This document shows positions 44,244-56,831 of a DNA stretch of 64,000 bases, in pieces. Numbering within the stretch: the stretch's first letter is position 1; each line of letters begins with the position of its first letter. A program made the position numbers and the translations under genes. A model generated the notes under the pieces. The model saw nothing but the letters and a program-made list of their open reading frames with translations, was not told where the DNA came from and ran no database searches. Source of the DNA: Brachionus rotundiformis (Eukaryota > Rotifera > Eurotatoria > Ploima > Brachionidae); contig JAESIW010000166.1 of the NCBI GenBank assembly GCA_016802295.1, forward strand, positions 261,213 through 325,212, given 5' to 3'.

Positions 44244-44900
44244 CACCCTCCTCTTTTCTCAACCGGGCTTGGGACCGGCTTTGGCAGAGTTATGACGGCC
44301 CAAACTTTCCCTAAGAAGTCAGTGGGACGTTCATCATAAACAGCGCCACTCATCCGAGCACTTAATGGCTGCGAACTCGGCAACTATTTAGACTAGCTTG
44401 GAACCACAAACCAAGCGACTTTTACCAAAAAGTCTTAACTTAAGGCTTCCAAAGTTACGTACTGTCTGCAGAGGGTCAGCTGTACAGCAGATTCTCGCTC
44501 CTTTCGGATTCTATACTGGGAGATGGTCGAAGCCAGCGGCGCCCTCATACGACAAGACTTGGACAAAGACCCGTAGGCCTATGTACCCGCCATACAGCTC
44601 TTCTGCAGACTACGTGAAAGACCACATGCACATACGATGCATGTGGCTGCCACCACCCTCCTCTTTTTTCATCAGGGCTTGGGACCTGCGGATCGGCAGA
44701 GTTATGGTGACTGCTTTTTGACTCCATTTTCCTAAAAAGAAAATTTTTCAATTTTAAAAAATGAAATGGCTTTTTGCCAAAAGAACATCCTTTTTATACC
44801 CCTTTGGTGTTCAGAGCAATTTAACTAATTTAACTAATTTAGTTAATTTAGCTTTTTCTGGTGACTATTTTAAAATAAAATAATAGGGATATTGTAGCCA
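44244..44900 (-). repeat. GC-rich TATA/ORF element, copy C
   Basis: Minus-strand copy of the element described at 19130-19800. TATA box at 44791-44798, 60-codon ORF at 44727-44545, duplicated ggtcccaagccc-type motifs near 44275 and 44685. It differs from copy A by scattered substitutions and lacks the ctctctctct run. Confidence 0.7.
44545..44727 (-). CDS. 60-residue ORF of repeat element, copy C
   Basis: Same ORF as copies A and B, starting MESKSSHHNSADPQ. Function unknown; see copy A for the case for and against translation. Confidence 0.3.
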   Translation of the reverse strand: MESKSSHHNSADPQVPSPDEKRGGWWQPHASYVHVVFHVVCRRAVWRVHRPTGLCPSLVV

Positions 44901-45128
44901 CATTTAGACAGTGATCGTCTCTTCTTATCATTCATAAAAAATAAAGAAATGTTTTTTTGTTTTATATTAATAAAAAAAAGAATTGATTAGCTTTAATTTT
45001 AAATTTGATTAAACAATAAAAACAAAATAGGATAAAAATATAATAAAATTTTTGATTTAAGTATTGAAATCAAAAAATTTTCTCTTTATTAATATCTACA
45101 TCTGTATAAGATGATCCATTTGTATGAA

Positions 45129-45199
45129 GCACTGGTGGTTCAGTGGTAGAATGCTCGCCTGCCACGCGGGCGGCCCGGGTTCGATTCCCGGCCAGTGCA
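45129..45199 (+). tRNA. tRNA-Gly (GCC), cassette C
   Basis: Identical to the tRNA-Gly at 19935, anticodon GCC, followed by a T7 terminator. Confidence 0.96.
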
Positions 45200-45266
45200 T
45201 TTTTTTATTTTTTTGTTATTAAATTAATAAAAATTAAAAATTTTAAATAATCAAAAGAAAAAAATT

Positions 45267-45340
45267 TGCCCAACGGGAGGATCGAACTCACGACCTTCGC
45301 GTTATTAGCACGACGCTCTAACCAACTGAGCTAGCCGGGC
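45267..45340 (-). tRNA. tRNA-Ile (AAT), cassette C
   Basis: Identical to the tRNA-Ile at 20075, minus strand, anticodon AAT. Confidence 0.95.
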
Positions 45341-47374
45341 TTATTTTTTTTATCTGTAAATTATTAATAAATTATCTATTTTTATTTAAAAAATAAATAA
45401 TTATAAATTCATTTTATCTGAATATTGACTAAATCACTAAATTAATAAATAAAATGGTTTTATGACCAGTTTATGTAAACTGCTAATATAGAAATATTTT
45501 GATTTGTTTTATTTTTATTTTTAAATTTTTAAAATTTTGGAGATGATTTTGCGAAATAAGAATTATAAAAATATAAATCATTTACATTTTTATATAAAGA
45601 TTTATTAAATCTTTAATTTCAATTGTTTTATATATTTTTCAGAAGAAGTTAATTAAATAATTATTAGTTTATTCTCTTTTCGTATGAGTATTACGTAATT
45701 TACTTTTTTAGATCTAAAATAAATCTAAAAATTATCTTAATTTCTAAATAAAATTTACCGTAATGCCTTGCCCCCTAATGCGGCACTTATTTTCAGAATT
45801 CTGGATTTTAATGCATGCATTTAACCCACTTTTTTTTCCAGATACGCTTCGACTAAAAATGCTGCAGTTAATGTCAAAATTTTGGTAAAAATGCCGCATT
45901 AAATATGTAAAAAATAATAAAAATTTTTTATTATTAATTTTAATTTTTTTTATTTTTTAATTTTGATTATTTTTAAATATTTTTTACATATTTAATGCGG
46001 CATTTTTACCAAAATTTTGACATTAACTGCAGCATTTTCAGTCGCAGCGTATCTGGAAAAAAAAGTGGGTTAAATGCAGCATTAAAATCCAGAATTCTGG
46101 TTTAAAGTGCAATGCATTAGGGGGCAAGGCATTACGGTAGTTAATTTCTTTAATGGTTTCAATAATCAAATATCCCTTTACCAAATAATGATTTTATTTA
46201 TTTTTAAATCTAAAAACTAATATTAACAATTTATATTAATAAAGAAAAATAAGTCTATGTATTTATCTTTTCATAAAATCAAGAGTAAAATTTTGAAAAT
46301 TAAATTTAATTCCTAAAAGATATTTAGACTAATTTTTGAATTAATTAAAATTAATCTGTTTCAATTAGCCTAAAATTTTATTGTTTAATTCTGTAATTAA
46401 ACTTTTATTTGAGCAAATAGAATTGTTAATTAAAATAAATATTTTTTCTATTTTTTTAGTTCTATCTGAAATTCTCCTAAAAATCATTCAATTTAGTTAT
46501 AATTAATTTAAGTTTTAGAATTTTTCAATATATCTATTATTCCTTACAAAAACTTATCTTTTAACAAATACAAAATTTAAACCAAAAAAATTTTATCAAT
46601 TCACACTAATCAAATTTTCTCCAAGTCCATTCAGATAACTTGTATAAAATTGGCAAACAAGTTCTCACCTCTTTTGACCATTTTCCAAATAAATTTTTAA
46701 ATTAAACTTATAAGCTCTCATGCCATTGCCAATTAGCTGGTCTAAATGCACCTAACAACTACTTTGGCTTCAAAATAAAATCGCTTTTAAAACTCTTATA
46801 CAAGTCCAGCCATACAAGTTGTTAACTTTTGAGCTCAAAGACTTGATATTCTTCCGCCAAGTTAATTGTAAAATTAACCAAATAAATAGGCTCTTGAGCG
46901 CAAAACTCTGGCTCTAGAAACAAGACTGCTTTTAGTTTAAAGAATAGACCAATTTAAGCTAATAAACAAATTAAATATTAGCTCGAGTCCTACCCGGTAT
47001 CCAAGATCAAACTAATTTCTTGTTTTTATTGTTGACGCACTAAATTAAACCATTATATAAATTAAAATTTTCTAATTAAATTTTTCATTTGTCCAAAACC
47101 TAGTGCCAAGAGAGCTCTTTAATTTATTTAAAGCATAAAATTGGCAAAATAAAAAACAAAAGCGAGAGCTTTTTGAACAGGGAGCTCTAATGGCACTTGA
47201 AAATCTTCTTGGTATTTCACATTGGCTGTTAATTAAAGCCACACTCTACTCACTACTTCTTGTCAACTAATTAAAGCCAGATAACTTCTTAGTAGCTAAG
47301 GAATTACGTTCTAATTCATAAACATTAAATGTTTCTTACTTTAAAATTAATTTCTTGAAAAATTAAAAAAAAAA
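45341..47374. other. Intergenic with one MITE
   Basis: No gene. The palindromic MITE at 45756-46139 is listed separately. 46600-47340 is slightly less AT-rich, with many ctcaccttt/ttggc words, but no ORF or repeat was recognised. Confidence 0.5.
45756..46139. mobile_element. Palindromic TA-flanked MITE, copy 2
   Basis: Nearly the same sequence as 22173-22554: inverted arms starting CCGTAATGCCTTGCCCCCTA, flanked by TA. The right arm has diverged near its end (aattctggtttaaagtgcaa instead of the mirror of the left arm). Confidence 0.85.
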
Positions 47375-48775
47375 ATGCCTCCACGCAGGCAACCAATTTC
47401 TTTGGAACTAAGACGCGAGTATAAGGAGCTGAGAACCCCTGGCCGATTGTCTGGTATAATTGATTTTCATTTAAATGGCAAAAATAGATACATGAAAATA
47501 AATCAGCCTTTGTATTCCCAAAATGCGTCGCGGACCGTCTCACCGCGCTCGAGTCCGGTGCGAGCCAACGCCAACCGATTCAAGAACCCAGTACTTAGCC
47601 GCTACGAAGATAGCGGCGATGAGGAGTACGAGGCCAAGAGATATGTGTTTGATTTTGAACAGGAGGACACAGAGGCCAATAAGGAAAAGAAAAAGAAGAC
47701 ACGGCGTCGGGTCAGGCATAATGGTGACCAGGACGAGAGGAAAATTGATGAGAAAAAGGTCGACAGAACTGTCAAAATGATCGAAGACTTGCTCCAGGAG
47801 GAAAAAAAAGGTGCCAAAGCCAGAGACAATGAGACAGAGCCAGACGAAGAGATTAAGCAGGCATATTTGCGCGAGAAAAACATACAGGTCAATTTGAGTA
47901 CCAAGGACTCCGAAGATGTGGACAAAATTGCCAAAAAGCCCAAAAAGAATAAAACCGCAGATGTTGAGTCGAAAAAAAATACAAGCACACAGACTCCCAG
48001 AGACGTATTCTTCTTTTTCTCCTTTAGAATAAAAATTTATCTTATCTATTTTTTTTTTCATTATCTTATCTATTATTAGATAGTTGAGCAAATGAAAAAT
48101 GATCATTTGAGATTTGCGGAAAATGGAAGTGTGTATGTTAAAAAGCTGGTAGATGATGTGGAAATTATAAACCAAGAGGAGAACAAAGAGGATTCGACAA
48201 TGGGAAAGTTAAGTAAGGAAAAAGGCACAAATAGTTTAGGTCTGAGCATGGAGGGAAATAATGGTGTTAATATGGCAATTATAAAAGGCAAAAATAAAGG
48301 CCTGGACAAATCGAACAAATTGGATGATGACGATCAAATATTGTTGAGGAAAAAGTACCAAAATTTGGAAGAGTTGATTAGTGTTCTGATGCAAAAGGGC
48401 TCAGATGACAATTATTTAAAGCTAGCTAAGCTGTTTAGGCTAAAAGTGCTCATCGAATTGGCCATGAAAATGGTGGGCAGAAAGTACAAAGACATTGGCA
48501 ATGATGAGAGAAATGCGTTGGAAATGCATGCCAATCGTTTTCACACAACATATCCGATGCCTGGCGAAGAAGAGCCCTTGAAGGAGCTTGACGAGCATGG
48601 CAAAGTGACCAGTAGGCTTCCAATCAAAATAGTTCAACATGACTCAATGGCCAAGATTGATCTAAATAGCAAATTTTTGATCGATCCGGCCGATTTGCTG
48701 AAAATCTATTCAAATAATATCATTAAGCATGCACATGAAAGCACCAATCTAGACGTAAATTTGGAATTTAATTAA
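47375..48775 (+). CDS. Unrecognised highly charged protein
   Basis: Two exons (47375-48004, 48080-48775) join at phase 0 to give 441 residues. I do not recognise the family. The N-terminal half is basic and disordered-looking, with MPPRRQPISLELRREYKELR, acid/lysine tracts (KEKKKKTRRRV, QEEKKGAKA) and predicted coiled-coil character. The C-terminal part, from about residue 300, looks folded: KYQNLEELISVLMQKG, AKLFRLKVLIELAMKMVG, then RLPIKIVQHDSMAK and FLIDPADLLKIYSNNI. There is no signal peptide or membrane span. An unspliced transcript would stop in the intron. A nuclear or cytoskeletal scaffold is possible but unsupported. Confidence 0.65.
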
Positions 48776-49238
48776 TTAAATTTAATTAATTTTTTTTTTC
48801 TCAAGTTTGATAATATAACTGTCACAATTCCAGGCAAGTTTTTAAGTTTTATAGTTGGTTGTCACGGCAACCAATTTTTGTCCAGCTTAATTTAGGTTTA
48901 AAAGTTTTAAAGCAATTAGATATAATTTTTATTTAACCAAGTATATCTATTATAAAAGTTGTTGACATACAACTTGCTAATTAAATAATAAAAAACTCAA
49001 TTGATTATAATTTATTAATATTAAAATTTTATTAATTATTAAAGATAGATAGCAGAAACAAAGAAAAAAAATATATGTATTTTTAAAATTTATTTTTGAA
49101 CTTTTATTCAATTTGGAAAAATGATGACAATCAACTCTATCAAAATTGTCATTTAATTAATTAATTAAATATTTGGCAATTTTAATTTTAAAAACCAAAA
49201 ATATGCCTTAAACTAAATTTTTATTTGAAAATGTGCAG
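48776..49238. other. Gap where the HSP70-like 5' exons are absent
   Basis: About 460 bp of AT-rich sequence with stops in every frame. It lies immediately before the first recognisable HSP70-like exon and contains none of the missing N-terminal nucleotide-binding lobe. Confidence 0.55.
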
Positions 49239-50701
49239 CGGCCTACGGTGCCCATCAGCGTGAAGCAATTAAGACTAGCTTAAACGAGGCATCGGACAGA
49301 GATGATGTGAAAATTTTGACCAGGCCAGTAGCTGCTACAGTTATACAAAACAACAATAACCCGGTCCGAAGTGATTTGGACATGTTTAAGCTTGTATTTG
49401 ACATGACCGATAACTCAATGGACGCCTCGGTCATAAAGATACACGAAGGCAAGGACTTTCAAGTAGTGTCCAATGTAGGAGATGCCAGCTTTGGTGTACA
49501 TGACATTGACCAGCGAATAGTCGATCATATAATCAAAGAACGTGTAGCACATCATGTCAAAATAGGCAAAGAAAACTTGACCAGCACCAGTATTGAGACA
49601 GTTAATGCGTATAACCATTTGATAAAAAGCCTCAAGGATACGGTGGTCCAGAGCAACTCTGTATCGGTCGATTTGGCCACTTTGGAGGAGAAAATGGGAG
49701 ATAAACCAGAGTCGAGCAATGAAGTCATAATAACCAAGAAACTAATAGGTAAACGCTTATGTAAAGACATTTACGATTGGTCACTGGTGCACATAGAAAA
49801 AGCCATTAACCAAGCTGACATGGATGACAAGCATTTTGATGAAATAATCCTAATTGGCTCTGAGACCAAATTTCCAGGCTTTAAAGAACTGCTTAAAGAG
49901 GCCTATCCAAAGAAAAAAATTAGCTTTGTTTCCGAAGAGGATTTGGCTGTTGGTGCAGCCATTGTGGTAAGTTGAAAAAAGCGAATTATCTTTTTGAGAT
50001 TGTGCAGATTGCTGAGTGTTTTTTTTTTCCAAAAGGGCAAGAAATTAAAGTATCAGCAGATTAAAGTAACAGAGGTTTTGTGCAAATCAATTGGTATTGG
50101 TCTTTATACAGGGGTGATTACCTATTTGTTGTTTAGAAATAATTCATTGCCATGTGTGGGAGGTTGCGTGTACAGCACTCTTGTAGATGATCAAGAGACA
50201 ATGGTTCTAGATGTGTATGAAGGCGAGCGGCCACATGTCAAGTTTTGCCGCTATTTAGGCGAAGTGACCATTTACAATTTGCCAAAAGGAGAAGCTGGAA
50301 AGATAAAATGCGAAGTGTATCTTAAAATGAACAATGAAGGAATACTTGAAGTAACTGCCAAAGAGCTGAGTAGTGGACAGTCTTTGGAAACAGCCATAAA
50401 TGCCAATCCGGAAAATTTTGACCCTGACGATGTCAACAACAACACCGAACTGGACCCAGTCGAAGCAGAGCGCTACAAAAAACCTGACTACGACTTTGTG
50501 TATCAACTAGAAACACTTGACGAGTTTCTTGAGTCAATAAGTCTCAAATTTAGAAAGCATAAGGCTAAAGCCAACATTCTGGAAAAAGTATTCGAAACCA
50601 AAGAATGGCTTTATAAAAACAGAAAAAATGTCACCATTAAAGAAATTCAGCAAATTCGAAAGGCAATCAATACATTCTTGAAAAATATAGATAAAGTTTG
50701 A
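49239..50701 (+). pseudogene. Divergent HSP70-like gene lacking its N-terminal lobe
   Basis: Two exons (49239-49966, 50036-50701) give about 464 residues of HSP70 fold in one frame. The sequence starts at the equivalent of VPAYF.D.QR (AAYGAHQREAIK) and covers nucleotide-binding lobe II (including IGSETKFPGFKELL and AVGAAIV), the substrate-binding domain (VLDVYEGERPHVKF, NNEGILEVTAKE) and a lid. The first ~150 residues of HSP70, including the IDLGTT phosphate loop, are missing and not found upstream. The second phosphate-binding motif, normally DLGGGTFD, reads DMTDNSMDA, so ATP hydrolysis looks lost. The frame is open over 1.4 kb with a clean intron, so it may be expressed as a degenerate chaperone or be a young pseudogene. 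It could also have distant 5' exons. Confidence 0.6.
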
Positions 50702-51386
50702 AATTGTAAATTTTAATTTAATTATTCTCATTTATTAAAGTAATAAAATTTGTTAAAATTCGTGTCTTTTTCTCAAGATAAAAATTAAATAGTTGATTAA
50801 AATTAATTGTATTTATTTTTTATTATTTATAATTTTCAAAACTAAGAAATATTATCTTTGAATTTGATAAATTTAATTAATTTAGTAATTGCCTACGAGT
50901 AAAAATGTTTGTAAAGCTTTTTTTTTTAAATTATATAATAAAATCGCATTATGTAAATCTGGTTTTTAGAGATAATCAACAAAATGTAGGCACCCATTGT
51001 AAGTAATGAATTTTCAAACTTTTAGAATAATAAACAAACAAGCTCCTATCTAATAAATAAGTAAATAATTTTTAATTGTTTATTTTAAATTTAAATATAC
51101 AAACAATTATATATACTTGAATAAAAATCAAAATAAAGGTGTTTATTGTGTTTCTCAATCATGAATACTTTGGCACGGTCTAAAAAGGTTCAAGAAAATT
51201 TCGAAATGTCTTTAATTTATTACATAACTTTAATTAATCAAATTAATTGATTATTTTTAAAGAAATATGCGTTTTTTGATACATCAGAAATTTAGTTGTA
51301 TATTAAAATAAATAAGGCATTCAAATTTTGGTCTGAATTTTTTATTTGATTAAAAATATAATTATTAAAATAAAATTAATAATAAT
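50702..51386. other. Intergenic, AT-rich
   Basis: Spacer between the HSP70-like gene and the convergent myosin light-chain gene. No ORF or repeat recognised. Confidence 0.5.
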
Positions 51387-51950
51387 TTAATTGAAATTCT
51401 CTTTCTTTCCTTGTTTAATAGTTCGACTTAGAGCTGCATAGTCAATCATACCATTTTGAACCTGAATGCTATGCATTAGTTCATCAATCTTGATAAATTA
51501 ATAAATTTAAAAATATAAAAATATTATTTTAAATTAAATTACTTCGTCTGAAGCAAATCTATCTGCCATAGTGGTAATGGCATGACGGAAATTTTCCTCT
51601 GATATAAATCCGGTTCCTTTTTCATCAAAACATGATAGAGCATTTTTAATAACCTCTTCTGAATCAGTGATGTTCATTTTCATGCCGAAGAGAGTGAGAA
51701 ACATGGTAAAGTTGACGGGTCCAGAGGCTTCGCCTAGCATCGAGTCGATCATTTCGTCGCATTCGGGTTTTCCAAGAGATGCGAAAATGTCCTGTAAATC
51801 TTCTTTAGTTATGAAACCATCTCGATCTTGGTCAATCATGAAAAATGCTTCCTTAAATTCTTGAATTTGGTTCATGTCAAACATGGAAAATACATTTGAT
51901 GTGGCTCGGTGAGCCCTTTTTTTAATAGAGCATTTTTTTTTCATAGACAT
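51387..51950 (-). CDS. Myosin regulatory light chain
   Basis: Two exons (51543-51950, 51387-51488) encode 169 residues, the normal size of a regulatory light chain. The N terminus carries the basic phosphorylation segment KKRAHRATSNVFSMF, in which the Thr-Ser pair matches the MLCK/ROCK target sites. Four EF-hand units follow. Only the first has a canonical loop (DQDRDGFITKED), as is usual for this family. Later segments include KPECDEMIDSMLGEASGPVN, FDEKGTGFISEENF and TTMADRFASDE, ending IDELMHSIQVQNGMIDYAAL. It binds the neck of myosin II and controls contractility. Similarity is closest in style to the nonmuscle/smooth-muscle (MYL9/sqh) group rather than striated RLC. Confidence 0.93.
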
Positions 51951-52283
51951 TTTGAATATCTAAAAGATAAATTTTCAGAATTAAGTTCTATTTATAAGGC
52001 CAAAGAAAAGAATAAATTATTATAGTCTAGCATAGTGTAGCCTTTTTTTGGTTTGTTAATTTTAGAATTGTTCATATCAGGTCAAATAATCAGAAGTTAG
52101 TATAAGGAATAATCAGGAAAACCTTAAGAATATGTTTGTAAAAGAATATCAAAAAAGTTAATAAATTTTAAACCATAATTAAATGATTTAAGATATTTTC
52201 AGACAAAATAATTAAATTAAGATAATAGTCTCAATTGATTCTTTATTTAAAAGGTTAAATTTTTAATTAACTATTAAATCAAC
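51951..52283. other. Intergenic, AT-rich
   Basis: Upstream region of the myosin light-chain gene, then sequence shared with the 5' flank of the other tRNA-Asp genes (ttaactattaaatcaa). No other feature. Confidence 0.5.
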
Positions 52284-52355
52284 TCCGTGATAGTATAGTG
52301 GTGAGTATCCCCGCCTGTCACGCGGGAGACCGGGGTTCAATTCCCCGTCACGGAG
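52284..52355 (+). tRNA. tRNA-Asp (GTC), cassette D
   Basis: Identical to the other tRNA-Asp copies, anticodon GTC, terminator CC then T6. Confidence 0.96.
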
Positions 52356-52443
52356 CCTTTTTTCTCTTTTTTATTAATATTATATTAATTAATAAAAATA
52401 ATTAGTAAATAAAATTCTAAAAAGATTAAATAATAATTTTTAT

Positions 52444-53120
52444 CACCCTCCTCTTTTCTCAACCGGGCTTGGGACCGGCTTTGGCAGAGTTATGACGGCC
52501 AACCTTTCCCTAAGAAGCCAGTGGGACGTTCATCATAAACAGCGCCACTCATCCGAGCACTCAATGGCTGCGAACTCGGCAACTATTTAGACTAGCTTGG
52601 AACCACAAACCAAGCGACTTCTCTCTCTCTTTCAATTGAGATAAAGTCTTAACTTAAGGCTTCCAAAGTTACGTACTGTCTGCAGAGGGTCAGCTGTACA
52701 GCAGATTCTCGCTCCTTTCGGATTCTATACTGGGAGATGGTCGAAGCCAGCGGCGCCCTCATACGACAAGACTTGGACAAAGACCCGTAGGCCTATGTAC
52801 CCGCCATACAGCTCTTCTGCAGACTACGTGAAAGACCACATGCACATACGATGCATGTGGCTGCCACCACCCTCCTCTTTTTTCATCAGGGCTTGGGACC
52901 TGCGGATCGGCAGAGTTATGGTGGACTGCTCAGTTGACTCCATTTTCCTAAAAAGAAAATTTTTTTTTTTCAAAAATTTTTAAATTTAAAAAATGAAATG
53001 ACTTTTTGTCAACAGAACATCCTATTTATACCCCTTGGTGTTCGGAGCAATTTAACCAATTTAGTTAATTTAGCTTTTTCTGGTGACTATTTTAAAATAA
53101 AATAATAGGGATATTCTAGT
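52444..53120 (-). repeat. GC-rich TATA/ORF element, copy D (ORF frameshifted)
   Basis: Fourth copy of the element described at 19130-19800, minus strand. TATA box TATAAATA at 53023-53030. The duplicated ggtcccaagccc-type motif occurs near 52470 and 52895. Changes just after the ATG (gtggactgctcagttgactcc on the plus strand) shift the 60-codon ORF out of frame, so the ORF is broken here while the surrounding sequence stays similar. Confidence 0.7.
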
Positions 53121-53357
53121 TAATTATACAGTGATCATCTCTTCTTATCATTCAAACAAGATAAAGAATTGTTTTTTTGTTTTATTTTAATAAAAAAAAG
53201 AATTGATTAGCTTTAATTTTAAATTTGATTAAACAATAAAAACAAAATAGGATAAAAATATAATATAATTTTTAATTTAAGTATTAAAATCAAAAAATTT
53301 TCTCTTGATTGGAAAATTTAATATCTACATCTGTATAAGGTGATCTATTTGTATGAA

Positions 53358-53428
53358 GCACTGGTGGTTCAGTGGTAGAATGCTCGCCTGCCACGCGGGC
53401 GGCCCGGGTTCGATTCCCGGCCAGTGCA
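53358..53428 (+). tRNA. tRNA-Gly (GCC), cassette D
   Basis: Identical to the other tRNA-Gly copies, anticodon GCC, T7 terminator. No tRNA-Ile follows in this cassette. Confidence 0.96.
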
Positions 53429-56400
53429 TTTTTTTATTTTTTTCTTATTATATTTAATAATGTTGAATAATTAAAAAACTTTTTTTCTTATTTTAAAATT
53501 TTATTTAACAAATCAATTAAATAATTTTAATTCTTCAAGCAATTTCAGGTAACGGTTTTAAAATGTTCAAAATCTTAATTAATATGATATTAATTAATAT
53601 TGAATATTTATCCTTCATTTCCCAATTTTTTAATTTTTTGTAATTTTTTTGTTTCTATACAATCAATAAATCGATCCAATCTCGACTTTTTACCATTTAC
53701 TTTTACTTTTTCAATACTCATTTGTTTATCATTCTCTCGATATATTAATTAAAATTATTTTTATTTTTTGTAGATAACTTGTTAAAAAATCATGTTTTTT
53801 TATTTCTTTAGATTAAATAGTTTAAAATCATATTTATGAAATATTTTTTATATTTTAATTAAATAAATAAATAAAACTTTTGGGGATGTTTTCTCAATTA
53901 ATCTGAATCTCAATAACTGAATCTTTTAACTTTAGGTAAATTAAAAAAGTAATTCTTATATAATATTATTGTATAATGCCTTTTTATTATTTATTATGAA
54001 TAAAAGCATATTTTAAATTGTAGTTAATTTGAATTAATTAAAAATCTCTTATTTTTATTTAATATTTTTATTCAAAAAAATGAAATACTTTAAAATCAAA
54101 AATTGAGATAAAAATGCTGTCTGGTTGACCATTGTCCATAGGTAATTGATTGACTGGTTGAACAGTAAAACATGGCTACCTGTCAGATAGGAAATTTTGA
54201 CCACCTTTTGCTGCCAAGAGCCACGGACTACTATTCGAAATTTTCTTCTTTACTTTTCTAACTAATCCCTAAAAATGCTGAAATATGCCTCAATTTATAC
54301 CTAAATTTAAAAAGCTCTTTAAAAAAATAATTAATAACTAACAAATTTAGCTTGAAAAATAAAAATAAAATATTTTTTATTGATGATTAAAAAAAACTTT
54401 TCTCAAAGTCTGTTCTCTTTCAGCAATTGTAATCGAATAGTTTATTTAGTTATCTTGAGCAGGAGTAATTATGAGCAGAGGGTAAAAGTAGCGGTGGTTG
54501 AAGGAGCTAAATCGGGAGCAAAACAAACAAATAATGATAAGTAAATTATTTATCGTGATGTTATAACTTGGAATTATCAACGCTTATTATCTGTTCGCTT
54601 TTTGTTTTTATCAGGCTTAGAATAGTGCTTATTTCAACTGGTTTTTATACCAGAGCGAAGACCGCACATTGCCAAATTCGGACCGATTCAAATGGTTGGA
54701 ATTTGCTGCTTGGCCATATATAATGCATACAATTAAACTATTTGAAATTAATTAACTCGCAATATACCAGCTTTTTAGGCACATATGTTGTTGTTATTGT
54801 TGCAATTGACTAACCAAATTACGATCATCAATATGCTTAGAATAATAAAGCAAAAGCATTTTTGGATTCATGTTGTTTGCCAGAGTAATTGGATAGGCTT
54901 GACTTGAAAGATTTACTTGTAGTTTTAATTGTTTTCAGGTTCTTACAAATAAACAACTTTGGTATTAAACAAATATTCAATATATAAGCATTCCATTAGT
55001 CTTTAATTATAGCTCTATAATCCTTAAAATAAGATTTTCGGCCTCATTGTTTTACTTTAGCTTGGTAAATAAATCATATGTTTTCCAAAATAAAGTTATT
55101 TTTAAAATAATTTTTTTTGAATCATGAAAGTGGTAAAATTAAAGTTGAATAATAAATTGGTAATTGCTTAAAACAGAAAACTGTTTCCAAGTTATTTGAT
55201 GAAACAAAATTAGAATGCTTGAATGGACCACTTTTACCAATTTTTTTAAAGGAACTCAAGATTCCATACCAGATATCTTGAATTCTTATGACAAAATATA
55301 CTAGATGTTGAAATAGAAGATTATAAATTTTTAGTTAGTTTATTAAATAAAAAAAAATTGCTTGTTAGTTAAGAAATATTATTTTTATAATTGTTTTATT
55401 ATTTAGCTTTGATATAAATAATTCATTTCTTATGAAAAAAACTATGAAAATAATAAAACTACTGATCAGCGTCTTGAAAAATTAGACGGCCATGGCAAAA
55501 GATTAAATAAATTGAACTAAAGATTCTAAATAATTAAATATATATTTTCTTTTTTAAATTTTATTAATAAAATCTCTATCATAAATCAAATTAAGTTTTC
55601 ATTTAAGCATTCATATTTAATAATTATCAGTAAATCGAACCGTAAATAATTCTATACAAATTTTCTACATATGCTCAAATCAATTTTATTAAGTCATTTT
55701 AATTATATTGCCTAAAATGATTTAATAGAGATAGTCTGGCTTTTTAGTTGTTGAATAGATGTTTCTTTAAATTTTTGTAAAATGATTTGATAATTTCAAT
55801 AATAATTGATAGAAGGCTTAATAGCAAACAATGCTATCATGCATTCAATTTTTGCAATCGAGTTTAAACGAGTCTTAATCAATAAATTAATTGAGACTTA
55901 GTAGATAAATATTTCTGCTTTATCACTAATGAGATTTTATTTTTTAAAAATTTAAACTCAAAATTTAAAAATATTGATTCATAATAGCTTTTTTAAATAT
56001 CATTTTATGCATTTAACAAATAAATAGATAAGTATCATTTTCAGCACTTATCAATTTAGAAAATTAATCAACAGCTTATATCTCAATTTATATTTTGTTT
56101 TTTTTTAAAACTTATATTAAATTTGATTTACTTAAGAAAATTAATTCTGAAGGGGTTCAAAAAGTAAAATTGAATTAAATGATATGCGATTATGCAACTG
56201 ATAAGATAAATTTTTTATAAATTTAATAATAAAAAACATAAATTTTATTTCTGAATTTATTTTTTAACTTTAGTTCTAAAAAGTTTAATTAAAAATGCTT
56301 GTTTCCGATTTTCATTTAATAAATAGATTTCTATTAAGAAATTAACATGTCAAAATAAGTATAAAAAATAATATTTTTGCCAAAAAAAAGTCAAATATAA

Positions 56401-56831
56401 ACTTTTCAAACAATTTTAATTGGAAAATCAATTTTGAAAATAAAATTGGTCCCTTAAGCACCTAAATTTTATTCCACTTGTAACCATTTACGTAAAAATT
56501 AATATTTAAAAAGTAATGTTGATCGATATTCAACATTTAATTTTCAAGCATGAATTTTTACATGGTTTAAATCAAGTAGTTTAATAATGGATACCAAAGA
56601 AAAAATCGATATTGTTATTTTTGCCAATGTCTTAAATAATGCTCAAGCTCATTAAAAATATTTCTCTTAGACTTGATTTAATAAAAACAGCTCAGATCAA
56701 TATTTGAAAAATAACATTAAAAATTAACTCTTTGTCAAACAAAAAAAATATTAAAATCTTGAAATTATATTGAACCAAGCTTAAAACTACCAGAAAAAAA
56801 AAATTTTTTTAATATCAATAAGAAAATATAG
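53429..56831. other. Long gene-free interval
   Basis: 3.4 kb without a supported gene or recognised repeat. 54100-54900 is noticeably less AT-rich and more complex than its surroundings, and includes catatataatgc near 54717, so it could hold a regulatory region or an unrecognised RNA. No reading frame there is convincing. Confidence 0.45.
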
